This document shows, piece by piece, positions 1 to 12,604 of a DNA stretch of 64,000 bases (position 1 is the first letter of the stretch; every line of letters starts with the position of its first letter). This DNA comes from Populus alba (lineage: Eukaryota > Streptophyta > Magnoliopsida > Malpighiales > Salicaceae): positions 47,586,697 through 47,650,696 of the forward strand of contig NC_133284.1 in NCBI RefSeq assembly GCF_005239225.2, read 5' to 3'. The notes under the pieces are model-generated. The model was not told the origin of the DNA. It did no database searches and saw nothing but the letters and a program-made list of their open reading frames with translations. Position numbers and translations under genes: made by a program.

Positions 1-289
1 CGAATCTCACATAGGTTCTCTATCTCAAACCATGTGAAATGTTCAGAGAGAGAACTTCTAAGATGGCTGATAGCCCTTGCTAGCTTGCTATAACTGCATG
101 CATGCAATGTTATCATGGGAGCCCATTTGTATTCTTGTGTATGATATGCTAGTTCTTCTAAATTTGCTTCTGCAGATATATCAGTTGGTGGACCAACTTA
201 TTTATGCTGCATCATCCACTTAATCTTCTTCACTCATAAATATTGATGTGTTTTACTTGTCTGGAGAGACTTCAATTGAGAAATATTAA

Positions 290-1207
290 CGTTTGGTTTT
301 GCATGTGACTTTGTGTTTTTGGTATTGTGGTAGCTGTTGTGATTGTGGTTTGAAAAAAATTGTTTTATAAGATGTACTTTTAGTTGAGGTTGATTTGGTA
401 TTTATGTATGTTTGGTTAAAACTGTGATTGAAATTAAGGTTGAACAAAAAGTAGTTTAATTGTGTTTGATTAATAATACGTTTGAAATTGAGGTTATAAA
501 ATAACTTTAAAATATATATTAATATTGATGGTTTTTAATTTAAATATTGTAGATTTAACTATTGTCATTACATCATGAAATAAATAATACTTTATATAAA
601 ATATTTTTTATTGTTCCATTAAACTATCTACAATTCCATCACATATGAAATACATCCGACAAGACTATAATTTTTTTTTTTTTGGTTTCTTAAGCACGTA
701 ACAACAACATCAGGTAAAATATAATCAGGAACAAAATTGGGATTGAGATCAAATTCTGCAAATGCTACGTCATCAAGCGATCTCTGTCTAATTTATGTAG
801 TGTCATTAAATAATGTTAAACACTAGTTTTTTTTTTTGAATAAAACACAATTAAAAAATAAAAAATAATTTTCATTTTTTATTTTACTAGGTCGGACCTG
901 GTTCAATGCATTTTGAGTTTTAAACCGGAACAGTAGAGCTGGCTACACTGTTACGTGAATAGTGTAGCCATGCTACACTGTTCACGCTAATTAATTAGCA
1001 TGAACAATGAGTGTAGCATACATTGTTCATGCTAATTAATTATCATGAATAATGCGCAAGAAGCAACATTTTGTTGCTTTCCTTTCCCTGCATCTCGGAC
1101 GCAAAATTATGTGGGATCTATACATAGTAAACTTTGTATTTTTCTTAACCAAACAAATTGCATTTGCATTTTAAACAAAACGCATACACAACCTCGTTAA
1201 CAAACGG
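290..1207. mobile_element. non-autonomous hAT-like element (MITE-type)
   Basis: A non-coding block of about 0.9 kb begins near CGTTTGG and ends near CAAACGGACC, so the two ends are short imperfect inverted repeats of each other. The left part is rich in GTTTGGTT/TTGAGGTTG-like words. The right end reads as their complement (AACCTCGTTAACAAACGG). I recall blocks of this style as common hAT-type MITEs in poplar; that family link is inference. No 8 bp target duplication was found, so the limits are approximate. A second copy is at 60594-61522. Confidence 0.45.
942..1054. repeat. three consecutive hairpin palindromes
   Basis: Three back-to-back imperfect palindromes are visible. 942-969 pairs GGCTACACT with AGTGTAGCC. 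972-1018 pairs GCTACACTGTTCA with TGAACAATGAGTGTAGC around the core CTAATTAATTAG. 1021-1054 pairs CATTGTTCATG with CATGAATAATG around the same kind of AT core. They share half-sites, which suggests repeated duplication of one stem-loop. They lie inside the hAT-like element, and the right arm of the long duplication carries the same array near 61253-61365. Confidence 0.8.
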
Positions 1208-1718
1208 ACCCTTTAGCTAAATGATTGCTTCTAGGTTAGATTTTGCTTTATATTGTTGTTGAATTGCTCATTTCCTTTCTTTTTTGATGTTTGTGTGTTT
1301 GAATCACTTAATTAAACTGCAGATTAGTTGATATCGAAGTTATGCTCCTTCCAGCTTCGATCTTTCAATTATCAAATTTATCCCTCTTGTTTTCTCCATA
1401 CCCCTAGTTGTCTATGCTACTAGGGAATGACTTGAACATTTACATTGGCTAACCTCCATCTCCCCCACTCTATTTGCTATCTTGGAAGAAACTTTAAACA
1501 TTAGCCCTCAACCTTTCAAGTAGTGCCATTACAACCCTCAAAGGTAGGACTGGTGGACTTTATGTCTCCATTTCCAATGCAAGGATATTGCAAGTGGCAT
1601 GGTGATGCGGGATTAATTCATTGCGATGTAAGTACTCTGTGATAATGTTTGAGATACAACTCTTCCAAAATGGAGGAGGGCAAAGTTTATCTAGCTTTTC
1701 GAAAATCTCTTATTGTTT
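1208..1718. other. spacer, no gene recognised
   Basis: This is the insertion-site flank of the first copia element. It contains pyrimidine-rich and moderately GC-balanced stretches (about 1380-1660) that look less like repeat DNA, but no frame stays open and no protein family was recognised. Removing the copia element would join its right edge, at ATATC, to the sequence starting at 19216. Confidence 0.5.
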
Positions 1719-1723
1719 ATATC

Positions 1724-2052
1724 TATTAGTTATTGGGTTAGGTTTGGCCCGTCTATGATGGATGAGTCTAGTCCAAGTTATTAAAAGAGTTATTAAAAGA
1801 AGTAACTGCCTCCTCTTATCATATATAAAGGGACATAACCTATATGGAAAGGTTAAGTTTTTCATTTGTTGAATAATCATTCTCTCTTTCTCTTCTCTCA
1901 TCTTGGACACCCTGCATTACTTTGAAAAGATTTATAAATACGTTCGTACTGTGGAATATCACTTTGGTTCTAGCAATTGAAGGGCACTGAAGTAACAGAT
2001 TCAGGGATAAGAAAGTGAATTCTCACAAGTAAGTTTTTCTTTCCGTTCTACA
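1724..2052 (+). repeat. copia 5' LTR
   Basis: This 329-base LTR begins TATTAG (the usual TG appears mutated to TA) and ends TTCTACA. A TATA-like ATATATAAAG at 1821-1830 is well placed for the U3 promoter, followed by a CTCTCTTTCTCTTCTCTC leader. It matches 18888-19210 and 62044-62370. The ORF on the opposite strand here has no significance. Confidence 0.85.
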
Positions 2053-2070
2053 TTAGTATCAGAGCCATAG
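2053..2070 (+). other. copia primer-binding site
   Basis: TTAGTATCAGAGCCATAG directly follows the LTR. It resembles the plant copia initiator tRNA-Met primer site (TGGTATCAGAGC) with one change. The duplicate copy at 62371 is further mutated (CTATTAGAGCC). Confidence 0.8.
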
Positions 2071-2339
2071 TTTTTAATATTATTTTTATGCAGTATATTT
2101 GTTATTACATGAATGTTAGATGTAAATTTTGTGTTAGAAGAATACTTCCATTGAGAATTTTAAGTTTACAAAATTTTATACAATAATTTAATTATGATTT
2201 TGTCTTTTCTATAATTAATTGGAAAAGACTTTCTACATGGTATTTATATAATTCAATTATCAACTCATCATGTGAATTGATAATGGAAATGGAGATTGGA
2301 AATTGCCATTTCCATTTCCATTTTCAATTTACTATGATG

Positions 2340-4700
2340 TACTCTACGCTTCAGAAGTTCGACGAAATCTTGTGTCTGTTCTTGCTTTACTCCAATTGGC
2401 TTTAATATTGCGTTTGTTGGTTGTTATGTAAAAATACATCTGGATAATATTTTTTATGGTTCTGGTTTTGTATTAAATGGTTTTATGATGTTAAACATCG
2501 TTAATGTATCTGTTAGTTATGATGCTTTAATTTATGTTGTTCAAAATTCCAGCACTATTAATGATAGTAATATCATAACTTGGCATGCTAGATTAGGACA
2601 CATTGGGCAAGATCGATTACATAGATTAGTAAGAGCATGTCTTTTAGGATAACTCACCAAAGAAGAGTTGTCCATTTGTGAGCATCGTCTTGTTAGAAAA
2701 ACAATTAGATTATCATTTGGCAAAGCTAAAAGAGCTAGTAGTCCATTACAGCTTATTCATTAAGACATTTTTGGCCCAATAAATGTGAAGGCAAGACATA
2801 GAGGAAATTATTTTATCACATTTATAGATGATTTTACATGGTTTGGTTATGTTTATTGATCTCATATAAGTCTGAAGCATTAAATTGCTTCATTCGATAC
2901 ACAAATCTGGTGGAGAATAAACTAAGCATCAAGATCAAAGCTTTAAGAACTGATCAAGGACGTGAATATGAAATTTTTTGTGATGAAAGCTAGATATCTA
3001 ACTATTCCTTATACTCCAAAATAAAATGGTGTAGCAAAAAGGTGGAATAGAACCCTATTTGACATGGTTAGGTCAATGATGGTGCAAACTAATTTACCAA
3101 TTTCTTTTTGGGGAGATGCATTGTTAACTGCTGTTTACATACTTAATTGTGTGCCCTCTAAATCTATCTCATCCACCTCTCTATGTTATTTCCATCCATA
3201 GGGGTGTGTAACTTATATTAACAATACTTCTAATGAATATGGGAAACTTGATCCTAGAGGGAAGAAGTGTATCTTTATATGATATTTTGAACATTCTAAA
3301 TGATTTGTATTTATTGGTAAAAAAGCAAATGAAAAAGTGACAAAGATTGAATTGTGTAATGTTGTATTTTTAGGAAAGATTTTTCCAAAGATAGATGAGG
3401 TTAAAAAAGATTTTTAATTATATGAAATGAAAAATCTAGATTATAGCGCAATAAGCCATTCAACAGAGGATTTAGATGAAACTTTTAATCCTCCTAAAAA
3501 CAGTGAGAGTGATATTTTATCTATTCCTACCCTTATGGAGCAAGATTCTGAGCAATCTCAACCTCGAAGAAGCATTCATGAACCAATTCCTCGTTGTCGA
3601 TTTGAGATTGAAGGGGAAGTGTTCATGATTGCTCCACAAGATGATGAAGAGCCTAAAACATTCAGTCATGATCTATCTGGTCCTAAAGCAAGAGAATTAA
3701 TTAAAGCTATAGAAGAAGAAATGGAGTCGATGAAAATTAATCAAGTCTGGGACTTGGTTGATTTACCGTTAGGACGAAGATCCATTGGAAATAAATGGGT
3801 TCTTAAAATAAAATGTAATGCGGATGGGCCAATAAAACGTTATAAGGCTCAACTAGTAGCGAAAAGCTATACTCAAGAAGAGGGAATTGATTATAAAGAT
3901 ACATTCTCACCAGTTATGAGGATTACTTAAGTTCACCTCATTTTAGATATAGTCGCACATATGGACTTAGAGTTATACCAAATGGATGTTAGAACTGCAT
4001 TTCTTAATGGAGATCTAAATGAGGAGATCTATATGGATCAACTTTTAAGATTCGAGACTAAAGGACAAGAGAACAAAGTTTGCAAGCTTAAAAGATCCAT
4101 ATATGGTCTTAAGCAAGCCTCTTGATAATGGAATGTCAAGTTTCATCAAGCTATCATTAAAGATGGTTTTACAATGATAGAAGAAGATCATTGCGTGTAT
4201 TTAAAATGTTCTAACAATAGTTTTATAATATTGTCCTTATATGTTGACGACATCTTAATAAATGAAAATAATAAAGAGATGATTGATACTACTAAAAAGT
4301 GATTATAATCAAACTTTGAAATGAAAGACATGGTTGAGGCCATCTATGTTCTTAGTGTGAAAATCATAAAAGATCATGCTAAAAGGTTTTTGGGTTTAAC
4401 TCAAGAGACTTACATCAAAAAGATATTAAATCGCTATCATATGCAAGATAGCAAACCATTGAACACCTTTGTTGATAAAAGTTTGAGCCTAAGCTGTGAT
4501 GTGTCCCAAGACTCTAAAAGAAAATGAGAAAATGTTCAAAGTAACCTTATGCCAATGTTGTCTGTAGTTTGATGTATGCAATGATGTATACATGTCTCGA
4601 TATATGTTATGTTGTTGGATTGGTTAGTCGATATCAATCAAACCCTGATCAGAAACACTAAATGGCAGTAAAAAGAATCATATGAAGGCTTACAATGATT
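2340..4700 (+). pseudogene. copia pol relic: pre-integrase, integrase, RT, RNase H start
   Basis: Read in shifting frames, the stretch shows the copia order. The pre-integrase motif WHARLGHIGQ is near 2581-2612. The integrase core has DIFGPIN near 2763 and an FIDDFTW motif near 2820, followed by a DQGREY-like acidic motif near 2952. The reverse transcriptase opens in an ORF at 3427-3930 (NKWVLKIK, KAQLVAKSYTQ), continues through [13 protein letters not shown] near 3980, and has the catalytic YVDD at 4240-4251. MYAMMYT.LDICYVVGLVSRY, typical of the RT-RNase H junction, is near 4570-4640. Stops, including TAA after MRIT and a double stop near 4123, and a deletion near 2970 disable it. Gag and protease are absent. 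Confidence 0.85.
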
Positions 4701-5338
4701 GAATAATGAATACATGTCATTAGCATATCATGTTATTCATTATTTGTTTTATAGAATATATTGTAAGTATCGTATAATACAATTTGTTAAAGTATGTCGA
4801 TAGAATTAGATTGGCTCACTCACATGAGCAATCACCTCTAACACTTGTAAGGTGAGTAGAGATGACACTATTTGAGTTTTAATTCTCAATAAGCGACTTG
4901 GGTGTAGTTGGAGCAATTTTAACTTAAAATGATTATTAACATGTCACCTTGGTTGGGACCAAGATGAGGTTCTTAAATAAAAGAATCAACATGAATGAAT
5001 TCCCACCATTTATGTGTCTATTATGATTGAAGCCGAGTATGCAATTATTCATTTGCCACTAATGACAAATAAGCAAATGAGAAATTTTTTATTTAAAGTC
5101 TATGTTTTTAGCAACAAGACTAAGACACGTATGGTGTATTTCCTCTAACAAGAAGAGCAACAACATACACTCTTTTTCTTAAGAAAAGAAAGTGTAAGCT
5201 CCATTATAACATGTATTTCATACCACATGTGCTAGCGACCATTACAAGAATAAAGAATGAATCCTTGCTTCTTTATTTTGTAAATCTTGAAGATCATATC
5301 TAAGATCTCAAAATCTTACCCTTTGTGACTTTTAACTA
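4701..5338 (+). other. copia 3' interior before the gypsy insertion
   Basis: This is low-complexity sequence following the RT relic, with no open frame of note. By position it should hold decayed RNase H and 3' untranslated sequence of the copia element up to the gypsy insertion at 5339. A short stretch around 5020-5045 could be read as the degraded AEYA motif of copia RNase H, but this is weak. Confidence 0.4.
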
Positions 5339-8300
5339 TGTTGCACCCTCGCAGCAGAGCGCGGCGTCGCGACGACCATTCGATTGAATTTCGGGGTCTT
5401 TTGTTTTATTATGAATAAGGGAGTCGCCACCTAGTATTTTGGTCACTAGGAACCCTAACTGGTCTTTCAGAGGTTCTAAGGCAAGGGACTCGTTGCGTAA
5501 AGGGAAGGTATTAGCACCCCTAGTACGCCCTACCTAAGATAAGCTGCTTGGTGTTTGGTTTGCTCTATAATTGCTATGGTGTTGGTGTTTTCTAATCCCA
5601 TCAGTTTTCCTAGGTTTGATTCAAATAAAATTTAATAGGATAGAAATCCAAGGAGATTCCATGTGTTTCGAAAGCTCATTCTTTCCTTAGTATTTCAAGA
5701 GTTTGCGACTCGTAAATCGCAAGGAGGAGGGACAAAAAATTTAGAAATCTAGGGCGCTAAAAAAAACCTATATTCTTTAGTATTTTATACTCTCATGGCT
5801 CGTAAACCATGGAGCAAAAACAAATAAATTGAAATGTCCTCAATTATAACCAAGGCTTTTTTCAAGGATGTGTGTGGATTTATTACTCCCAATAATATTT
5901 TAGATATTCGTCCTTTAAGGATTTCTTTATCCAAACATTAGCGGTGAATAATAGATGAATTCCCCCCAAAATAGGATTTTTATATTTTTTGGAATATTGG
6001 CCAATACCCTTTGGAGTTTTACAAACATGTTGTAAAATCCTAAAATGCAAGAAAAACAATTTTTGTTGTGTTTACGAAAATCCATGCGAAAACACCTTTG
6101 TCGAAACTTCAAATATTTTTTTTTATATATATATAAAAAAGGAATTCAAAACATGTTAGGGTATTGGCCATATACAACACACAAGAAAATTTTTAAATTA
6201 ATTTTTTTTTATCGAAAACACATAGCATCACAATTAAACGTAAACACCAAAATGGAAAGTAGCAAGCCATCATTCATAGTAAAAGAACTACAAGAAACTT
6301 AAAAAATTCGTAACAAAAATCATTCAACCAAATCAACTTAAAATTCTATACATTGGAAAGGACTAAGCACGTATGGATGAGGGAGCCAAAGTTTTGAAAC
6401 TGAAATTTTTAAATCGAAATCCTAATACATATGACCATGACTCATGACCTATTTTCTTTTTAACAATCCAAGAGAAAAAAAAAAAGTAAACTGCCATGCT
6501 AGTTTCATACAAAAAAAAGAAAAGCTTGGGACAAGCATGCTCTTATAACACATATATATCATAGACTATGAAACCAAAGCAAGACCTGGCCGGCTATTTC
6601 AATAAAAAATGGAAGGACACAAACAGAAAAAGGAGCTGCTGATGAAGAAAACAACAACCCCCTTCCCCGATTCCTTAACTTTGAAAACGGTAGAAGACAG
6701 AAGATAAAAAAAAAAAAAAAACACCAAAGGGCTAGCCAAAGGCTTAACATAATCAACTATCCAAAAACTCAAAATCACGGCAGGAACAACACAAAGCAAA
6801 CGGGTATTATACTGTCTAAAATGTAGCACGAATGTGCAAAACAAAAAAAAAACAAAACATATACAAAAGACTTAAAGGCAGCAAAGGAGGAGAAAATTAG
6901 GACTTACCTGCAGGTCTCGCTGAAATGGTTTATTGCAACAACTGCAGGTCTCCTGCAACAACTGGAATAAAACAACAAGCACACGTTGCTGTCAAGGTTT
7001 AAAACAAAACCCCCTCTTCGTCTTGTCTTTTTTTTTCTCACGGTGACACTAGAATGCAAGCAAGAAATTCCCTCTATTTTGCGTTTTTTTACTCTGCCTC
7101 TCTTGTGTTTTTTCCTTTATTTTTCTTCTCTCTTTCTGCTATTTTTGCTCTCTTTCGGCTCTCTTTTTGGCTTCACAGTAATGAACAAAAACTCCTTCTG
7201 TTCTCTACATTTTTACTCCCTGCCTCTTTTGCGTTTTTCTCTTCTGTCTTTGGCTGTTTTTCCTGCTCTTTTCTCTCCGTTTTTCTCTTCTTTTTGTGCT
7301 CTTTCTTTGTTGCCGTCTTCCTCCCTTTTTTTAGGTCAGTAGAGGCATAGTATATATAGTCTATACACAGCTCTTATTAGGAAAGATTCAATGCATTAAT
7401 CTAGGATGCAAATCCCAGCTGATTTGCAGCCAAATAATACAAATGAGGAAACTACAATAGTCTCATTGATTATGTGCTAATTCTAGTGATTTCTTTCCAA
7501 CATTAACACATCATCCCAGCCATCTATGTTAGGGATAAAATCCCAGCCATTAGATGATGGTGAGATTATTCTCTTTATGACATTTGGCAGCCGTCAAAGG
7601 CTGCTGTCTCCTATGAATTATAGCTGCACAAAAACGTGATTTTCCTCATTCGGTGTGGTAGAAATCCCATCATTTATGATGATCTAGCTCCCTCTCCAGC
7701 TTCCAATATCCTTCTTCAATTAAAATCCTCATTTTAGCACTTTTTGATTCAGTCCTTGGTCCAAAAAAAATCCTTCGAATCAGTCCTACAAACTTAGGCT
7801 ACATCCTTCCCGCGACAGAATTTTCTACCTTCACGTTAGATATTCAAATGGAAATATCTTGAGCTTCTGGTATCAAAATCAAGTGATTAAAAAGCCCAAA
7901 TTCATCTACGTGTATAGGACTACAACTTTGATGAAGGAGTCAGAGTGAGATAAAATCCTTTTATAGAACAGAATCTAGCAGTAATTTGGTTGGTCAAAAG
8001 GGTTCTCCGAATCTAACTCAAAAACTGACGAATGCCGAGAGTCCTGATATGATTAAGAGTATGAACTAAGAACAAAAATCATAAAAACTAGGCCAAAAAT
8101 AGAGTTTTTTTAGTGCAGACCCGGGTCAATATCCTTCTCGCGGCAGAATTCTCTACCTTCACGTTAGATATTCAAATGGGAACATCTTGAGCCTTTGATA
8201 TTGAAATCAAGTGATTAAAAAAATCAAATTCATCTACGCGTCTAGGACTACAACTTTGATGAAGGAGTCGAGGTGAGATAAAATCTTTTTACAGAACAGA

Positions 8301-8520
8301 AACTGGCAGTAATCTAGTTGGTCAAAAAGGTGCTTGATCTGACAATACTGAGCATCCAAATCTGACTGAGAACCTGCCCTAAGAACAATGATCCCTAGGA
8401 CCTAATAAAGGTGTATGTCAATTTTTCAACATGTAATGAGTGACAGAATATACCTAGGATGGTCAGATATCGTACGAAACTGAGTCAGAATTAGAGCCCA
8501 AGTTGAAACAAAAAATTGCA
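5339..8520 (-). repeat. gypsy 3' LTR (left copy)
   Basis: This copy matches 14685-18081 along its length. Landmarks are the GTCGCCACCTAGTATTTTGG motif near 5423, an (AT) and T-rich stretch near 6110-6210, a pyrimidine-rich tract (7020-7340), and two related internal segments of about 300 bases (7800-8000 and 8130-8350) that share CCTTCACGTTAGATATTCAAA. The left edge reads TGTTGCACCC. The ORFs in the pyrimidine tract are composition artefacts. Confidence 0.85.
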
Positions 8521-9490
8521 AAATGGTCTCAAAATTAAAAAAAAAACATCTTACCTTGAGGAAATGAAACAGTGCTGGTTCATAATTCATATTCTTTTCC
8601 ATAGCTCTGTTGATTTTAGATTCTATCTCTTAGTGATTCCCAAAAACTTGGAACTAATTTGGGCTTTCATCCCACCTTTTCTGCCAGGTTAGTGTTATGA
8701 CAAATAACATGCATGTTTTTGTTACTTTTCTTGGAAACATAGGTCCTCCTTTCGTTGTAAACTTCTTCGAGCTCTTGTTTCCATTTGTTTGTCCAACCTT
8801 TTCTCTTGAACTAGAATGTGGTCCACACACTATACTTCATATCCTCTTGGTGAAGAGATCTCTGGCTTCTTATAGGGCCCTTTCTTGCTCCATTGAGTAT
8901 TGTCCTTTATTATTATTTTTGACAAGAAAACTCAAAATTTTTGGTTTTGTTTATGAAAACTGAAACTTTCAATGCAATTAGCAATTCTCATAAAAGATGC
9001 TTTTTTAGAAGTTTTTATTATGATACCCCTTTGGGCTTTGGTTCACTATGGACCCCTATGTGCACTTCGTGCTCTTTTTGCCCCCTAGTGTGGTGTGCAA
9101 AAATATGTCAAGTTTAGATTTGATTTGGTTCTCTCCAATTGATGGAGTCATCTCCTTAGTCATGTGTAAAAAAAAAAACAGTTCTTTTAAGTAAAAGATT
9201 TGAAATGTTATGAGATCATATGTTTTATGAAAAAAAAAGGTTATTTTACAAAGAGAATTCATGGCTGAAACTTTTATTTTATTGAGTGGGAAGCATAGTA
9301 TTTCTTTATAGAGTCAACATTCATAGGTTTAACTAGATTTTCTCTATCCATTCTAGATAACAATAAAAGCTTCTCCTGAGAACGCTTTCTTTACCACCAA
9401 AGGGCCCTCATTGTTTGGCGTTCATTTACTCTGATCTTCTCCTAGTAAAAGACAACATTTTCTTCAATACAAGATCTCCTTCGTGGAATC
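8521..9490 (-). other. gypsy 3' untranslated interior
   Basis: This lies between the left LTR and the end of the integrase relic on the - strand. No conserved protein was recognised in either direction; short ORFs at 8697-8963 and 9056-9262 resemble nothing. A purine-rich tract beside the LTR is not clear, which adds to the doubt about the exact LTR edge. Confidence 0.5.
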
Positions 9491-11700
9491 CTCAAGGTCA
9501 AATCTTCTTGTCATATGATTTGGCCATCCTTCTTTGATAAAGTTGATGATGACAGATTGCGGCTATCCTCTTTTCACTTATCAGATTTAGTTGTTCATAT
9601 CTAACCTTTTCCCATGCTACCTCTTCTAGCTCAAAGTTTATCAATACTCTTAATAAGGGGATTTCCACTTTTAAAAGCATCACCGCCTCCATTCCATATA
9701 CCAACATATACGAGGTGGCTCCTATTAAGGTTTGGACTGCGGTGTAGAACGCGTGAAGGGCCAATGGCAACATCTCATGTCAATCCTTATAGGTGTAACA
9801 TCTTCTGAATAATCTTCTTGATATTTTTGTTAGCAGCTTCTATTGCACTATTCATCTTCGGCATGTATGGCGAGGAATTAAAATACTTGATTTTTCCATT
9901 TAGCATAGAGTTCTATTGAAGTTCTAGGCATTATTAATTTTTCTAGTGGACCATATCGACAGATCAAATATCTTTCCATAAATTTCTTCACCATTTTTTT
10001 TTTTCACGTCATCCAAACATCTCAACTAAGTTTCGTCAGATGATTTCTTATACAAAGTTTCCCCATCAAGATATAAATCCATTGCCAAACTCCTCAAAGT
10101 CTTCTTGTCGATTGTGGATGCTCCCATGGGATATGTCTGGTTTTGGATGAAATTCTTGATATCATAGTACCGAGGGTTTCCATCTATTTCCCTTTCGACT
10201 GAGTAACAATAAGCTGAGTTATTTCTTATATCAATGTGTATCAGATGTACCTTGTGCCCAAAGTCTAATCTAGCCATAGAAGCTGGTGTGACCAAAACAT
10301 CAGAATGGTTTCCTTCTCTTCCTAGATGGGTGAACTTTATTTCCTCAAATTCTCTAGCCAAATTAGACAGGTATTCTTGGTAAGGTCTCAACTTCTCATC
10401 CTTGGTTTTCCCTTTTCATTTTACTTAGCAAATAATCAAAATCGAGTCTCCTATACACATCTATCTTTCTGATGTTTAGCTCCAATGCAACCTCTAAAAT
10501 CGAGAATGCAAGCTTCATACTCAGTTGTGTTGTTAGTGCACCCAAATTGCGACTTAAATAAAACCGAATACTGTTTCTTATTAGGAAAGATTAGCACTAC
10601 CCCCACACTATTACCACAGCACCATTAAAGTACATAATCCACCAATCTGATTTCCCTTCCTTGACTGAAAGCACATCTTTATCAGAAAAATCAAATTTTA
10701 ACGGCTCATAATCTTTCCACAGCATGGTCAGCTAAGTGATCGACAATGACATTCATGGCTTTCCTTGTCATATATATACTATGTCGTACTTAGCTAGTAG
10801 AACTTGTCATTTTACAATTCAGCTTGATAGATAGGGGTGGGTTCAGTAGGTACTGCTTGATTTTCACGAAAGCTTCTTCACACTCTTATTCCAAATTCCA
10901 AGATTCTTCTTCCTTAACAATTGAAGATGAGGTCATAAGTTGTGGTTAATTGGAATATAAACCGAGCAATGTAATTTAACCTTTCCAAGAACCTCCTTAC
11001 ATCCTTTCTTAGTTTTGGGAGTTGGCATAGATTGAATAACCTTTACTTAAACAGGGTCCACTTCTATCCCTTTGTCACTCATCATAAATCCCAAAAACTT
11101 CCTAGATTTCACCCCGAATGAACACCTTGCATGGTTAAGCCTCAACTTTGTACTTCCTTAGTTTTTTCAAATAATTCCTTCAATATTTGGACATGATTCT
11201 CTCCCTCTCTAGATCATGTCATCCACGTATACTTTAATCTCTTTTCGCATTATGTTGTGAAATAGGGCCACCATGGCCCTTTGGTAGGTGGCCCTGATAT
11301 TTTTTTTACCTAAATATCATGACTTTGTAGCAAAAGGTTCCCTATAGTGTTACAATGGTTGTCTTCTCCTTATCCTATTGTGCCATTTTCATCTGATTGT
11401 AGCGTGAAAATCCATCCATAAAGGAATATATGGAGCTACAAGTTGCATTGTGTGATAAAGGAAAATTGTCTTTAGGGCTAGTCCTAAAGTCCACACAAAC
11501 TCTGATTTCATCTTCCTCTTTGGGTACTACCACTATGTTGGACACACATTGAGGATACTTGACTACTTTTTAGAAAACCAACATCCCACTGCTTTTCAAA
11601 TTCTATCTTTACCTTGATCAAGGCATCTTGATGAGTTCTTCCCAACTTTTGCTTAACCGGTTTGCATCTTTCTAATAGTAGTACCCTATCCACCAGACAT
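9491..11700 (-). pseudogene. gypsy pol relic: RT, RNase H, integrase
   Basis: Reading leftward on the - strand: 11693-11508 carries the RT entry (VKQKLGRTHQDALIKVK...FEKQWDVGFLKSS). The catalytic YVDDMI is encoded at 11229-11212. 10391-10026 encodes the RNase H-integrase linker (FEEIKFTHLGREGN, DIKNFIQNQTYP..ASTIDKKTLR). 9773-9498 encodes the integrase C-terminal part (GATSYMLVYGMEAV, YEQLNLISEKRIAA, RMAKSYDKK). The segments are separated by frameshifts and stops, so no functional polyprotein exists. The catalytic integrase core between 9.8 and 10.0 kb is very short and probably deleted. Confidence 0.85.
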
Positions 11701-11837
11701 ATCTATATAATCTTGGCGTAATGCAATCAAATCTTCTCACTTTAGGAGTGATCACAATCCTTATCCTTAGTTTTTTCTTGTAACTTTTCATTACCCATAT
11801 CTATTGTTTCAAATTCCTCTCTAGCGGGTTTCCAAGC

Positions 11838-12600
11838 TTATTCATAATGTCCTATTAATTTTGTGAATTCCCTAATGTTATTTTCATCTAATTCTTCCTC
11901 TTCTACATCTACTATGTATTCTTTAAAATCCAGCCATTCATTCTCAGTGTAAAGTGTAGATGTTGTTATGGAAGATCCACTTTGAAAACGGAAAGTGATG
12001 TGTAAAAACACTAAGATGAACTTTTGAAAATGCATGATCTCATTAAAGGGAAAAATTTGTTTCAAAACATTTGCTTGAGCAAACCGATTAGGTGCACAAC
12101 ATCATTCCAAACTCCTTCAAGCTCTCTTTGGTACTGAGCTTTTGGTTGTGACCTTTCTTTATTTTCCATCCTTTTTCTTTGTCGAGTGTTGTGTATTCTA
12201 AAAGGGGGACCTATGTTTCTTAATTTAGAGATGCGTGTATAGATGTATGAGAAAATGCATGGTTGTGATAAGAATGCTTTGTATATTGGGTATGGATGCA
12301 GCCTTTTTGTGAATGAATAATAGCCACCACCTTATAAACATAGGTTCTCTTGTCACATTGCTAGGAGTACTGCCTTTTAAGTCATTTGCTTGAATCATAC
12401 TCACCAAGAGACAGATTTTACATAAGAAGATTGGTCAACGTCCTTTTCATTAATGCTTGATAAGTTTATTACATTTAGAAATACCATATTTTAATCCCTT
12501 TCCTTAACAAACTCTCTGACCAAAGGTAAAAAGGCAAAGACGCGGTTCTCAATCTTTCCTTAACAAATTTTTCTTGGTAATATTCTGCACTTCCTTGGCA
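11838..12600 (-). other. gypsy gag-pol junction, badly decayed
   Basis: An ORF at 12065-11838 with an acidic tail (VDVEEEELDENN) may be the spacer before RT. No retrotransposon-gag core, zinc knuckle or aspartic protease motif could be read between 11.8 and 12.6 kb. These parts appear deleted or decayed beyond recognition. Confidence 0.4.
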
Positions 12601-12604
12601 ATCG

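Larger units (their letters stand above)
1..3666. repeat. left arm of 3.7 kb direct duplication
   Basis: The sequence from the first base to about 3666 reappears in the same orientation at 60298-64000. It holds a hAT-like element, spacer and the 5' half of a copia element in the same order. Differences are scattered substitutions and many 1-2 base indels, several in homopolymers. This arm lacks about 17 bases of the integrase region (near 2970) that the right arm keeps at about 63288-63306. Both ends lie at window limits, so the true duplication may be longer. It could be a segmental duplication or an assembly haplotype duplicate. Confidence 0.95.

Noticed and set aside
1380..1700. Possible host exon in the insertion-site flank
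   Set aside because: Some stretches look coding-like, but stops occur in every frame and no family could be named on either strand.
6559..7350. Overlapping hydrophobic ORFs on both strands, repeated at 16146-16959
   Set aside because: They arise from pyrimidine-rich tracts in the gypsy LTR; the proteins are Phe/Leu/Ser-rich in several frames at once and resemble no family.
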